DNA from: Bacteroidota bacterium | GTDB lineage: Bacteria; Bacteroidota; Bacteroidia; Bacteroidales; VadinHA17 | Assembly (NCBI GenBank): GCA_022711195.1 | Contig: JAKLFN010000073.1 | Location: 1 to 9,798, forward strand | Reading direction: 5' to 3' | DNA: 9,798 bases | In this document: one piece after another, positions 1-6,807 of the stretch | Layout of the letters: each line of letters begins with the position of its first letter | Numbering within the stretch: position 1 is the first letter of the stretch | Position numbers and translations under genes: made by a program | Notes under the pieces: generated by a model | What the model saw: only the letters and a program-made list of their open reading frames with translations | The model's database searches: none | Told to the model about the DNA's origin: nothing

Positions 1-114
1 ACCGGGATGATTGCTGCCCTGATCCCGGCTTATGGAATTATTCTCTGGTGCGCCGGATTCGGACTCCTCCATATTCTCTACGGGCTTATCATGTACAGAA
101 AATACGAAAGATGA
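1..114 (+). CDS. C-terminal end of an unidentified small membrane protein (partial)
   Basis: The first 37 codons read open in frame 1 and stop at TGA 112-114; the start lies outside the window. The visible tail is a long hydrophobic stretch (about residues 4-31 of the fragment, rich in Ile, Leu, Gly, Trp and Phe) followed by a basic end, MYRKYER. This is the look of a last transmembrane helix with a short cytoplasmic tail. The stop overlaps the start of the next gene in an ATGA arrangement, so the two are almost certainly co-transcribed and translationally coupled. I do not recognise the family from this fragment. Its position just before a winged-helix regulator and creD suggests an envelope-related operon, but that is inference only. 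Confidence 0.6.
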   Translation, partial: TGMIAALIPAYGIILWCAGFGLLHILYGLIMYRKYER

Positions 115-407
115 AAATTGATATTTCCGGACTAAGCAGGCTCTTTGAGAACAGGATCAGGCTGGGGATAATGTCAATTCTCCTGGTCAACGACTCTTAT
201 GATTTCAACAGCCTCAAGGCAGCACTTGGCGTAACCGACGGGAATCTTGCAAGCCACCTTAAGGCGCTCGAGGAGAACGGACTCGTAAGATCCGAGAAAA
301 AATTCATTGCCAGAAAGCCAAACACCAGCTATTCGGCAACAGAAAAGGGAGAAAAGATCTTCCGTACTCACCTGAAGGCACTTGAAACCATTATCAGAAA
401 TAAATAA
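111..407 (+). CDS. Small winged-helix transcriptional regulator (HTH_34/MarR-ArsR-like)
   Basis: This 98-residue protein is a single winged helix-turn-helix domain. After an N-terminal helix (about 5-25, with LFENRIRLGIMSIL) comes the HTH: a first helix near 33-40, then a recognition helix near 43-56 with the pattern TDGNLASHLKALEENGLV. A basic beta-wing follows at about 60-76 (EKKFIARKPNTSYSAT) and a C-terminal helix at about 77-95 that may dimerise. This pattern fits the PF13601-type one-domain regulators, often annotated as MarR or ArsR-like; no metal-binding cysteines and no ligand domain are seen. I chose the start at 111 because it gives the ATGA overlap with the previous stop and removes a 21-residue extension that overlaps that gene and does not look like part of the fold. 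The palindromic element directly downstream of it, before creD, is a natural candidate operator for this protein (inference). Confidence 0.9.
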   Translation: MKIDISGLSRLFENRIRLGIMSILLVNDSYDFNSLKAALGVTDGNLASHLKALEENGLVRSEKKFIARKPNTSYSATEKGEKIFRTHLKALETIIRNK

Positions 408-423
408 TTTTTTTTATTCACAC

Positions 424-447
424 ACTTTGAAATTCAAAGTACTTTTA
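424..447. promoter_or_regulatory. Palindromic operator-like element upstream of creD
   Basis: Two perfect 8-base half-sites, ACTTTGAA (424-431) and TTCAAAGT (433-440), form an inverted repeat with one central base. A third, one-mismatch copy ACTTTTAA follows directly (441-448), so that AAAGTACTTT (436-445) is a second perfect palindrome overlapping the first. Three alternating half-sites in the 52-base gap between the winged-helix regulator and creD look like a dimer-binding operator that could hold two dimers. TACTTTT at 440-446 also resembles a Bacteroidota -7 element (TAnnTTTG), so bound protein would cover the promoter. The symmetry is seen directly; binding is inferred. Confidence 0.55.
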
Positions 448-459
448 ATACAGAAAACC

Positions 460-1764
460 ATGAAAATCGAAATCAATGAAACAAAGAAGTGGCAGTTTTC
501 ACTGACGCTGAAAATCATCCTCCTGGCAGTAATGGGGCTTTTGCTCCTTATCCCGCTCGAAATGATAAAGTCTGTCATAAGGGAGAGACAGCTTAATTCC
601 GAAAAGGTCAGACAGGAAATAGCAATGCAATGGGCCGGCAAACAAAATGTCGCCGGGCCGGTATTAAATGTGCCGGTAAGAATCATCCCAAAAGATGACA
701 AAGACCAGCCCTACAAAGTCATTTACCACATTATGCCTGAAGATCTCAATATATCAGGCAACGTAACAACAGAAAAACGTCATCGCAGCATTTATGAGGC
801 TGTCGTCTACAACTCTGTCATGAAGCTATCCGGAGAATTTCAGATCCCTGAAATATCCACCGAAGAGAAAAGTGAAATACTCTGGAAGGAATCATACCTT
901 ACACTGGGGATAAGCGATAACCGCGGCATAAAAGGGAATGTTGTCCTTAATTCCGGCGACTGGGTGGCTGATGCAGTACCCGGCCTTAAAGACACCGAGG
1001 TTTTCGGAACAGGCATCTCTTTTCCCCTGGCAGTGAACGAAAATCCGGGACATTTAAATTTTGACCTTGCCCTGAACCTTTCAGGCTCTGAAGATCTCAG
1101 CTTTGCTCCTGTGGGAAAAACGACCAGGGTCACACTCACCTCGCCATGGACAGCCCCGGGATTCAACGGAAATTTTCTGCCCGAACAGAGATCGATTGAC
1201 GATTCAGGTTTCAGCGCTTCGTGGCTGATCACCAATCTTAACCGCAATTTTCCGCAGAGCTGGAGCGGCAGTGAGTTTAAACCAGCCGGAGATTCCTTCG
1301 GGGTGGAGTTTGTACTGCAGGCCGATCATTACCAGAAATCGCAACGCAGTGCAAAATATGGCATTCTTTTCATTGCGCTTACATTTTTAGCATTGGTTTT
1401 TGCAGAAGTGACAACCGGAGAGAATATACATATAATGAGCTACCTCCTCGTATCTCTCGCCCTGGTGCTATTCTTTTCAATGCTCACCGCCCTAAGCGAA
1501 CATATCGGCTTTAATCCGGCATACTTAATTGCCTCATTATCAACCATAGTCATGGTTGTGCTCTTCCTGTGGCGGCTTATAAAAAATCATAAACCCGTGG
1601 TGCTTACCGGTCTGCTCCTGCTCTTTTTATACTCGTTTATCTTCATCCTCCTTACGCTGAATGACTATGCGTTCCTTGCGGGAAATATAGGCCTCTTCAT
1701 ATTACTTGCCCTGACAATGGCCTTTTCTGTCAGGCTTAAGCTGTTCCGCAGGCAGGAGAGCTGA
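460..1764 (+). CDS. creD: CreD family inner membrane protein
   Basis: This 434-residue protein matches the CreD (Cet, PF06123) family along its length; E. coli CreD is about 450 residues. An N-terminal membrane segment (about 16-36) is followed by the family signature with QEIAMQWAGKQNVAGPVLNVPV. A large extracytoplasmic beta-rich domain runs to about residue 295, and five or six membrane helices end the protein. The junction KYGILFIALTFLALVFAE and the later ALSEHIGFNPAYLIA are typical of the family. In Enterobacteria creD is driven by the CreBC two-component system, and its loss or overexpression affects envelope stress and sensitivity to colicin E2 and beta-lactams; its biochemical role is unsettled. 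Here no CreBC is present, and a one-domain winged-helix protein precedes it. I chose ATG 460 over an in-frame ATG at 382, because the latter lies inside the regulator gene and the operator-like element. Confidence 0.96.
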   Translation: MKIEINETKKWQFSLTLKIILLAVMGLLLLIPLEMIKSVIRERQLNSEKVRQEIAMQWAGKQNVAGPVLNVPVRIIPKDDKDQPYKVIYHIMPEDLNISGNVTTEKRHRSIYEAVVYNSVMKLSGEFQIPEISTEEKSEILWKESYLTLGISDNRGIKGNVVLNSGDWVADAVPGLKDTEVFGTGISFPLAVNENPGHLNFDLALNLSGSEDLSFAPVGKTTRVTLTSPWTAPGFNGNFLPEQRSIDDSGFSASWLITNLNRNFPQSWSGSEFKPAGDSFGVEFVLQADHYQKSQRSAKYGILFIALTFLALVFAEVTTGENIHIMSYLLVSLALVLFFSMLTALSEHIGFNPAYLIASLSTIVMVVLFLWRLIKNHKPVVLTGLLLLFLYSFIFILLTLNDYAFLAGNIGLFILLALTMAFSVRLKLFRRQES

Positions 1765-1781
1765 TTAATAAAGATTTTTTG

Positions 1782-1789
1782 TTACTTTG
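1782..1789 (+). promoter_or_regulatory. Possible -7 promoter element for lspA
   Basis: TTACTTTG agrees with the Bacteroidota -7 consensus TAnnTTTG at five of six defined positions and is 24 bases before the lspA start codon. No convincing TTG -33 element is present at the usual distance. Transcription from here would begin around 1795, inside the left arm of the inverted repeat at 1786-1827, so the leader would be about 20 bases. Weak call. Confidence 0.35.
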
Positions 1790-1827
1790 CGGCCGTCAAA
1801 TAAAGCTTACAAAATGACGGCCGCAAA
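1786..1827 (+). repeat. Perfect 13-bp inverted repeat spanning the lspA start codon
   Basis: TTTGCGGCCGTCA (1786-1798) is the exact reverse complement of TGACGGCCGCAAA (1815-1827), with a 16-base loop. In RNA it would make a stable, GC-rich stem that pairs the TG of the lspA ATG (1814-1816) and the next three codons. A transcript reading through from creD would carry both arms and could be poorly translated; one starting at a promoter near 1782-1789 would lack much of the left arm. The symmetry is observed directly and the regulatory reading is inference. Confidence 0.7.
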
Positions 1828-2422
1828 AAAATCTGTCCTGTTTATTTTACTCATCCTCGTCATTGACCAGGTCCTGAAGATCTGGATCAAAACACACATG
1901 CAGATCGGCGATGAGATCTACCTGTTCGGCAAGCGCGGCATGCTTCATTTCATTGAGAACAACGGTATGGCCTTCGGAATGGAAATGGGAGGCAAGACCG
2001 GCAAGTACGTGCTGAGCATTTTCAGGATAATAGCCATCACAGGTATAACCTGGTTCCTGGCCTCAATTATTAAAAAAAAGGTAAATACAGGGCTCATAAT
2101 TGCTGTCAGCGCTATACTGGCTGGAGCCATCGGCAATCTTATCGACAGCGCCTTTTACGGGATGATCTTCAGTGAAAGCTATATGGCCCCGGCAATAATG
2201 TTCCCTCCCGGCGGCGGTTATTCAGGGTTTCTACAGGGAAGGGTTGTCGATATGTTCTATTTCCCTGTTATACAGACACACTGGCCCGAATGGTCGCCCT
2301 TCCGCCCGGGAGAATCATTTATCTTTTTCCGCCCGGTTTTCAATGTATCCGACACTGCCATCACCTGCGGAGTTCTCTCAATCCTCATCTGGCAGAAGAA
2401 GATGTTTAAAGACTTATCATAG
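1814..2422 (+). CDS. lspA: Lipoprotein signal peptidase (signal peptidase II)
   Basis: This is the membrane aspartyl protease that cleaves signal peptides from diacylglyceryl-modified prolipoproteins at the inner membrane, after Lgt. The 202-residue protein shows all five family blocks: VIDQVLKIWIK (D18 and K22), ENNGMAFGM (N50), AGAIGNLID (N108, D111), GRVVDMFYFP (catalytic D146) and FNVSDTAI (catalytic D180). Four hydrophobic helices fit at about 6-25, 65-85, 92-112 and 182-195. Between the third and fourth blocks there is an extra loop of about 30 residues with PPGGG, which makes the protein longer than the roughly 165 residues of E. coli LspA and is usual in Bacteroidota. An upstream in-frame TTG at 1787 would add nine residues, but ATG 1814 is preferred because it starts just before the first membrane helix. 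The start codon is inside a perfect inverted repeat. Confidence 0.97.
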   Translation: MTAAKKSVLFILLILVIDQVLKIWIKTHMQIGDEIYLFGKRGMLHFIENNGMAFGMEMGGKTGKYVLSIFRIIAITGITWFLASIIKKKVNTGLIIAVSAILAGAIGNLIDSAFYGMIFSESYMAPAIMFPPGGGYSGFLQGRVVDMFYFPVIQTHWPEWSPFRPGESFIFFRPVFNVSDTAITCGVLSILIWQKKMFKDLS

Positions 2423-2532
2423 AGCTTATTACCTGCTCTTCTTCAGCCCGGCATCAGGTCTTCCTGAAGGACGACCGGCTCTTTTCCCGCACACATCTTT
2501 GACCTTTCAGGCATCCCCGGCAATAATATTAT

Positions 2533-2540
2533 TATCTTTG
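2533..2540 (+). promoter_or_regulatory. -7 promoter element for the polyprenyl synthase gene
   Basis: TATCTTTG matches the Bacteroidota -7 consensus TAnnTTTG at every defined position and ends 16 bases before the ATG at 2557, which would give a leader of about 10 bases. A clear TTG -33 element is not seen at the usual spacing (the nearest TTG, 2499-2501, is about 31 bases away). No Shine-Dalgarno sequence is present. It implies that this gene is transcribed apart from lspA across the 134-base gap. Confidence 0.5.
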
Positions 2541-2556
2541 GGTAATCTTATTCATA

Positions 2557-3531
2557 ATGTCAATCCTTGCCGAAATAAAGAAGCCTGTTGAAAAAGAGAT
2601 GGGTGAATTTGAAGCCTACTTCAACAGGAACATGAAGAGCAATATTCCCCTGTTAAAGATCATTCTTAATTATATTCTGCGGCGGAAGGGAAAGCAGATG
2701 AGACCATTGCTGGTTCTTCTTACTGCAGGCCTCAACGGTAAAATCTCTGAATCGGCATATGTTGCAGCAACGCTAATTGAACTTCTGCACACTGCCTCAC
2801 TTGTTCATGACGATGTCGTCGATGAGGCTGACGAGCGTCGCGGGGCGCTTTCCATTAAAGCGTTGTGGAATTCAAAGATTGCCGTTCTGGTGGGCGATTA
2901 CATGCTCTCCAAGGGATTACTCATCAGTGTTGAAAAAGGCAGATACGACATGCTTGAAATTGTTTCGGAGGCTGTAAGGTCGATGGCTGAAGGAGAGCTT
3001 CTTCAGCTTCAGAAAGCCCGGAAGCTTAATATCAGGGAAGAAGATTATTATAAGATCATAAACAGCAAAACGGCGGCCCTTATCTCAGCATGCACGGCTA
3101 CAGGAGCCAGGTCGGTAACAGAAGACCTTGATACAATACAGCTGATGAAGGATTTCGGTGAAAATATCGGTATCGCCTTCCAGATCCGCGACGACATACT
3201 CGATTATGAAGCTAACGGACTGACAGGCAAGATAGTAGGCAACGATATTAAAGAACATAAAATAACACTTCCCCTCATACATTCCCTTGAGCTGGCCACA
3301 GCATCGCGCAGGAGGGAAATAATGTCGATAGTAAGGAAAAAGAAGAAAACCAAGGCTGAAATTGACGAGGTTATCGGCTTTGTAATCGGATCCGGGGGAC
3401 TCGATTATGCCGAAATCCGCATGAACGGATTCCGCGACAAAGCGCTTGCAATATTAGATTCTTACCCTGATTCCGGGTATAAGACTTCCCTTAAGAAGTT
3501 TGTATATTTTACAACATCAAGAAGTACCTGA
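2557..3531 (+). CDS. Long-chain all-trans polyprenyl diphosphate synthase
   Basis: The enzyme extends an allylic diphosphate with isopentenyl diphosphate units to make a long prenyl chain, here most likely the menaquinone side chain. The 324-residue length equals that of E. coli IspB (323). The diagnostic motifs are complete: KGKQMRP at 44-50 (substrate binding), the first aspartate-rich motif DDVVD at 85-89 followed by ERRG at 93-96, GEL near 146, KT at 171-172, the second aspartate-rich motif RDDILD at 211-216, and GNDIKEHK at 228-235. The residues five and four positions before the first motif are Ala80 and Ser81; small residues there are typical of long-chain synthases, whereas a bulky aromatic would stop the chain at C15-C20. 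The exact product length cannot be read from sequence, so octaprenyl, heptaprenyl or similar is possible. The gene ends 6 bases from the convergent transporter gene. Confidence 0.95.
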   Translation: MSILAEIKKPVEKEMGEFEAYFNRNMKSNIPLLKIILNYILRRKGKQMRPLLVLLTAGLNGKISESAYVAATLIELLHTASLVHDDVVDEADERRGALSIKALWNSKIAVLVGDYMLSKGLLISVEKGRYDMLEIVSEAVRSMAEGELLQLQKARKLNIREEDYYKIINSKTAALISACTATGARSVTEDLDTIQLMKDFGENIGIAFQIRDDILDYEANGLTGKIVGNDIKEHKITLPLIHSLELATASRRREIMSIVRKKKKTKAEIDEVIGFVIGSGGLDYAEIRMNGFRDKALAILDSYPDSGYKTSLKKFVYFTTSRST

Positions 3532-3537
3532 CACCCC

Positions 3538-4830
3538 TTATTCGGCTGTCTCAAGTTTTATCCTGGGCACCTTCTCCATATCTGACAGATAGTACCTGGA
3601 TCCCAGGTAGAAAAGCAGTGTTCCTATAATGAGTACAAAAGGAAGAATGCTCATTGCGGTCTTGATGTTCGACAAATCAGAGATTTTTCCCAGGACTATC
3701 GGTGCCGTAAATGATCCAAGGAGGTTCTGAACAGCCACGGCAATGGCATACGATGTTGCACGTAACCCGGGATGTATGACATCCTGTGTCACGGCTGCTG
3801 CTCCTGCCAGGAACGTCATGACCCAGGCTCCAAAAATGAAGAGAACCACTATCTGAAAGGTCCCTTTAAAAACATATAGCGACAGGAAAAGAAGAACAGC
3901 AGAAATTACTGTCGATATAGCGGGAAAGAGAAGCCTTGCCTTTTTCTGTTTTTCTCTCCATTTGTCAGTTATTATACCGCCAAGGGGAGCCCCGATAAGC
4001 GCCAGAAGCATTACCGCCCCCGCCAGTGTCCCTGCCAGCTTTGATTCAATCTTAAGCTCTGAGGCCAGGTATGTAGGCAGCCAGACAATGAGTGCCGTTG
4101 TAACAAATACTATTGCTGCCATGCCAAAATATGTAAAGAGAACAGAGGGCTTGAAAATGAATTCCCTGAACATATCCCTGCGTTCCATTTTAACCTTATT
4201 GTTGCTCTTGTCGACAAAAGAAAGGTCAACGGTTTTATAATCCTTTACAAACAGGAACAGTATTGCGATGATCAGTCCCGGTATGGCTACGATCCCGAAT
4301 GCATGCTTCCAGCCTATGGATGCGGCAATGATACCTCCCATAGTTACGCCGATGGCTGACCCGAGAGGTATTGACGCATTCCATAAACCCATCATTTTGG
4401 ACCTCTTCTCCAGGGGATACATCCCCGAGATCAGGGCCGTGCCTCCGGGAGCATATCCTGCCTCACCGAACCCGATAAGTATCCTTGCCATAAACAATTG
4501 TACATAGTTGCCGGTAAAGGCACACACGGCTGTGGCAATGCTCCAGACAATCGCCATGATACCAATTGTCTTTGTCCTGCTCCACCTGTCAATAACGAAC
4601 GAAATGGGAAAAGTCAGGATGCCTATCGACAGGTAGATCACCGAAACAAGCCATCCGCTCTGGGTGTTGTTTATCCCCCACTCGCTCTGTATGTAGGAGA
4701 ACATGTTATTAACCACCATCCTGTCGGCATAATCGAATACATACAGCAGGAACAGCAAAATAAAAACATAACTTGTATAACGTTTCGAATAGAGATACCC
4801 CTGACGGTTTTCCTGGCTTTTCATTCCCAT
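3538..4830 (-). CDS. MFS transporter, Spinster-like
   Basis: This 430-residue protein has the length and helix pattern of a 12-helix major facilitator transporter, with a short loop-domain link at about 195-220. Helix 1 ends in YVFDYADRMVVNN (29-42). The loop between helices 2 and 3 carries a motif-A variant, DRWSRTKTIG (81-90), and helix 4 carries ARILIGFGEAGYAPGG (115-130), a pattern typical of Spinster-like and hexuronate/phthalate-type members. A second motif-A-like loop, ITDKWREKQKK, lies near the middle of the C-terminal half. The substrate cannot be read from sequence; organic anions such as sugar acids, or lipids as in eukaryotic Spinster proteins, are both possible. The gene is divergent from the CoA-binding operon, with 135 bases between the starts. 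A second in-frame ATG is two codons downstream of the chosen start. No Shine-Dalgarno site is clear. Confidence 0.92.
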   Translation of the reverse strand: MGMKSQENRQGYLYSKRYTSYVFILLFLLYVFDYADRMVVNNMFSYIQSEWGINNTQSGWLVSVIYLSIGILTFPISFVIDRWSRTKTIGIMAIVWSIATAVCAFTGNYVQLFMARILIGFGEAGYAPGGTALISGMYPLEKRSKMMGLWNASIPLGSAIGVTMGGIIAASIGWKHAFGIVAIPGLIIAILFLFVKDYKTVDLSFVDKSNNKVKMERRDMFREFIFKPSVLFTYFGMAAIVFVTTALIVWLPTYLASELKIESKLAGTLAGAVMLLALIGAPLGGIITDKWREKQKKARLLFPAISTVISAVLLFLSLYVFKGTFQIVVLFIFGAWVMTFLAGAAAVTQDVIHPGLRATSYAIAVAVQNLLGSFTAPIVLGKISDLSNIKTAMSILPFVLIIGTLLFYLGSRYYLSDMEKVPRIKLETAE

Positions 4831-4965
4831 TTTTATTATTTACCCTATGACCAAGTAACTAAAAATTCAGGCCGGTGATTATTTTTGTTGTAATTTTAAG
4901 TCTTTATACTTAGTGGCTGAACTAAAAACAGATATACTTTAACCAACCAAAAAATTGCATTCATT

Positions 4966-5415
4966 ATGGCAACATTAAAACAGATCGAAACTTTCCTCGG
5001 CGCTGAACCAATCGCAATGGCCGGGGTTTCCCGCAATCCTAAAAAATTTGGTTTTACGGCATTCCGGGAACTGAAAGAAAAAGGAATGAATATCATCCCT
5101 GTAAACCCGCATGCCGATTTGATACACGGTGTTAAGGCTTTTCCGGATGTAAAATCGCTGCCCGGGGAGGTGAAATCGCTGCTCATCATGACCCGCAAAG
5201 GAGAAACTGCAGGAATAGTCAAGGCAGCAAAGGAAAAAGGCATAAAGAATATATGGATACAGCAGATGTCGGAATCGGAAGAGGCGCTCAGGGAGCTTGA
5301 AGGGACCGACATCAATTATATTCATGGCAAATGTATCATGATGTTCTATAAGCCAAACAGCATCCATAAGTTCCATGGAACACTGGTTAAACTTTTTGGC
5401 CGCTGGCCCAAATAA
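4966..5415 (+). CDS. CoA-binding domain protein (YccU-like, CoA_binding_2)
   Basis: This 149-residue protein is a single Rossmann-like CoA-binding domain of the PF13380/YccU type. The N-terminal nucleotide-binding turn AMAGVSRNPKKFG (17-29) is followed by the second strand IIPVNPHADLIHG (43-55), an AFP-DV segment (58-62), a central strand SLLIMTR (71-77), IKNIWIQQ (93-100) and a late HGKCIMMFY (120-128), all in the family order. The short C-terminal tail FHGTLVKLFGRWPK (136-149) is basic. Members bind CoA or acyl-CoA, but most have no proven enzyme activity; the domain resembles the CoA-binding part of succinyl-CoA synthetase. It is the first gene of a four-gene run, with only 14 bases to the thioesterase gene, which suggests an acyl-CoA theme. 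Its promoter must lie in the 135-base divergent region, where I see no clear match to the -7 consensus. Confidence 0.9.
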   Translation: MATLKQIETFLGAEPIAMAGVSRNPKKFGFTAFRELKEKGMNIIPVNPHADLIHGVKAFPDVKSLPGEVKSLLIMTRKGETAGIVKAAKEKGIKNIWIQQMSESEEALRELEGTDINYIHGKCIMMFYKPNSIHKFHGTLVKLFGRWPK

Positions 5416-5429
5416 AGAAGCCTTTTCGT

Positions 5430-5837
5430 ATGATGGAAAACGATTGCCAGGGAAGCCTTGAATTTGATGTCCGTGATTATGAGTGTGATATACAGGGTGT
5501 TGTCAACAATGCAAATTACCAGCATTATCTCGAGCACGCCAGGCATGAACTGCTTATCTCCAGAGAAATAAGCTTTTCAGGGCTGCATGCCGAAGGGATC
5601 GATCTTATTGTAACAAGAGTGGAGATCGATTATAAATACCCCCTTCGCAGTCATGATAAATTTGTTGTCAGGACAAAAATAAGCAGGGAGGGTCATATAA
5701 GGCTGGTATTTCACCAGGAAATATACAGGCTTCCGGATGAAAAACCTGTTGTGAAGGCAAAAGTTACTGGTGTGGCCACAAAGAACGGCCGGCCTGTGGC
5801 GCCGGGCGAAGAGCTGCTTGCGAAGCTTGGATTCTGA
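5430..5837 (+). CDS. Acyl-CoA thioesterase, 4-hydroxybenzoyl-CoA thioesterase/YbgC family (hotdog fold)
   Basis: The 135-residue protein is a one-domain hotdog thioesterase, which would hydrolyse an acyl-CoA to the free acid and CoA in the cytoplasm. The family block VRDYECDIQGVVNNANYQHYLEHARHEL is present at 14-41. Asp20 sits where the catalytic aspartate of the 4-hydroxybenzoyl-CoA thioesterase/YbgC type lies, and Asn29-Tyr30 and the E-x-x-R helix follow as expected. The middle part alternates strands (IVTRVEIDYKYPLRSHDKF, then VRTKISREGHIRLVFHQEIY), and the C-terminal strand VVKAKVTGVATK (106-117) closes the sheet. Substrate chain length cannot be predicted. Tol-Pal genes, the usual neighbours of YbgC in Proteobacteria, are absent, so a YbgC label would be too specific. 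It follows the CoA-binding gene by 14 bases. Two consecutive ATG codons start the gene; either may be used. Confidence 0.9.
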   Translation: MMENDCQGSLEFDVRDYECDIQGVVNNANYQHYLEHARHELLISREISFSGLHAEGIDLIVTRVEIDYKYPLRSHDKFVVRTKISREGHIRLVFHQEIYRLPDEKPVVKAKVTGVATKNGRPVAPGEELLAKLGF

Positions 5838-5880
5838 CAGGCAGCCCTGAGTAAAAAATATTAAACCAAATGTATCTGAT

Positions 5881-6807
5881 ATGGCACAAAGAACCATAAC
5901 CAGGAGAAAATTTATCGGAACAGTAAGCGCCGGCGCCGGATTTATTCTTGCCGGCGATGCCCTGCTGGCCTCCCCTTTCAATGTAAAAAAGAAAGGCGAC
6001 CCATTCAGAATGGTGACCCTCGGAAAGACGGGTATAAAAACTACCCTGCTGGGGATGGGAACGGGCTTTAACGGCGGGAACCGCACATCGGCGATCACCA
6101 GGGCCGGCAATGCAGAATCGATAATAAAATATGCTTTCGACAAGGGGATCCGCTTCTTCGACTGTGCAGACACCTACGGCACACATCCCTATACCATGAA
6201 AGCCCTGAAAGATATACCAAGGGAGAAATTCACCCTCAGCTCAAAGATCTGGATGACCAGGGGCGGCATCCCCGAACCGGAAAGACCCGATGCAGATGTA
6301 GTTGTAGACCGTTTTCGCAGGGAGCTCGGTACAGATTATCTTGATATTGTTCAGATACATTGCATGGTCAGCGGCACATGGACCGATGAGCAGAAAAAAC
6401 AGATGGACATTCTTGAGAATCTCAAGGTGAAGGGGATCATCCGCGCCCATGGCGTCTCTGTTCATTCATTACAGGCTCTGCAGGCTGCTGCCGAAAGCCC
6501 CTGGGTCGATGTTATTCATGTCAGGATAAACCCTTTCGGCGCATCAATGGATTCAAAAAATCCCGACGACGTTGTCCCTGTAATCAGGAAATTGCACGAT
6601 TCCGGCAAGGGCGTTATAGGCATGAAGCTTATCGGCAACGGCAGCTTCAGCGGCGACAGCGAAAAGGTGGACCAGTCGCTGAGGTTTGTGCTCGGGCTTG
6701 GCACTGTTGATATGTTCATTATCGGTTTTGAAAAACCGGAACAGATCGATAATTATGTTCTCAGAATAGAGAACGCCCTGGCTCCCGAAGGTAAAACCAG
6801 GAAATAA
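5881..6807 (+). CDS. Tat-exported aldo/keto reductase
   Basis: This 308-residue protein is an aldo/keto reductase with a twin-arginine signal peptide. The signal reads T-R-R-K-F-I-G (7-13), followed by a hydrophobic core to about residue 30, with a possible cleavage after Ala30. The AKR barrel starts with MVTLGKTGIKTTLLGMGTG (44-62). The full catalytic tetrad is visible: Asp94 and Tyr99 in FFDCADTYG (92-100), Lys122 in SSKIW and His160 in VQIHC. VIGMKLIGNG and IIGFEKPEQID near the C-terminus are the usual barrel-end and NADP-binding segments. Family members reduce or oxidise carbonyl and sugar substrates with NAD(P)H; Tat export would let the folded enzyme cross the membrane with its cofactor. 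Its stop shares one base with the start of the downstream lactonase-like gene, so the two products probably act together. The substrate is unknown. Confidence 0.93.
   Translation: MAQRTITRRKFIGTVSAGAGFILAGDALLASPFNVKKKGDPFRMVTLGKTGIKTTLLGMGTGFNGGNRTSAITRAGNAESIIKYAFDKGIRFFDCADTYGTHPYTMKALKDIPREKFTLSSKIWMTRGGIPEPERPDADVVVDRFRRELGTDYLDIVQIHCMVSGTWTDEQKKQMDILENLKVKGIIRAHGVSVHSLQALQAAAESPWVDVIHVRINPFGASMDSKNPDDVVPVIRKLHDSGKGVIGMKLIGNGSFSGDSEKVDQSLRFVLGLGTVDMFIIGFEKPEQIDNYVLRIENALAPEGKTRK

Noticed and set aside
382..459. Longer creD with 26 extra N-terminal residues
   Set aside because: The extension begins inside the regulator gene, runs through the operator-like palindrome and does not fit the family N-terminus, which begins shortly before the first membrane helix.
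2459..2476. Inverted repeat GTCTTCCT/AGGACGAC after lspA as a terminator
   Set aside because: One mismatch, a loop of only two bases and no following T-run; not a credible intrinsic terminator.
2244..2591. 115-residue open frame on the + strand between lspA and the prenyl synthase
   Set aside because: It overlaps the end of lspA and the start of the synthase in another frame, is rich in Pro and Ser, and would run through the -7 element of the synthase.
3593..3609. TACCTGG/CCAGGTA hairpin near the end of the transporter gene as a terminator
   Set aside because: The 7-bp stem with a 3-base loop is inside the coding sequence and neither strand has a T-run after it. It may slow convergent read-through but cannot be called a terminator.
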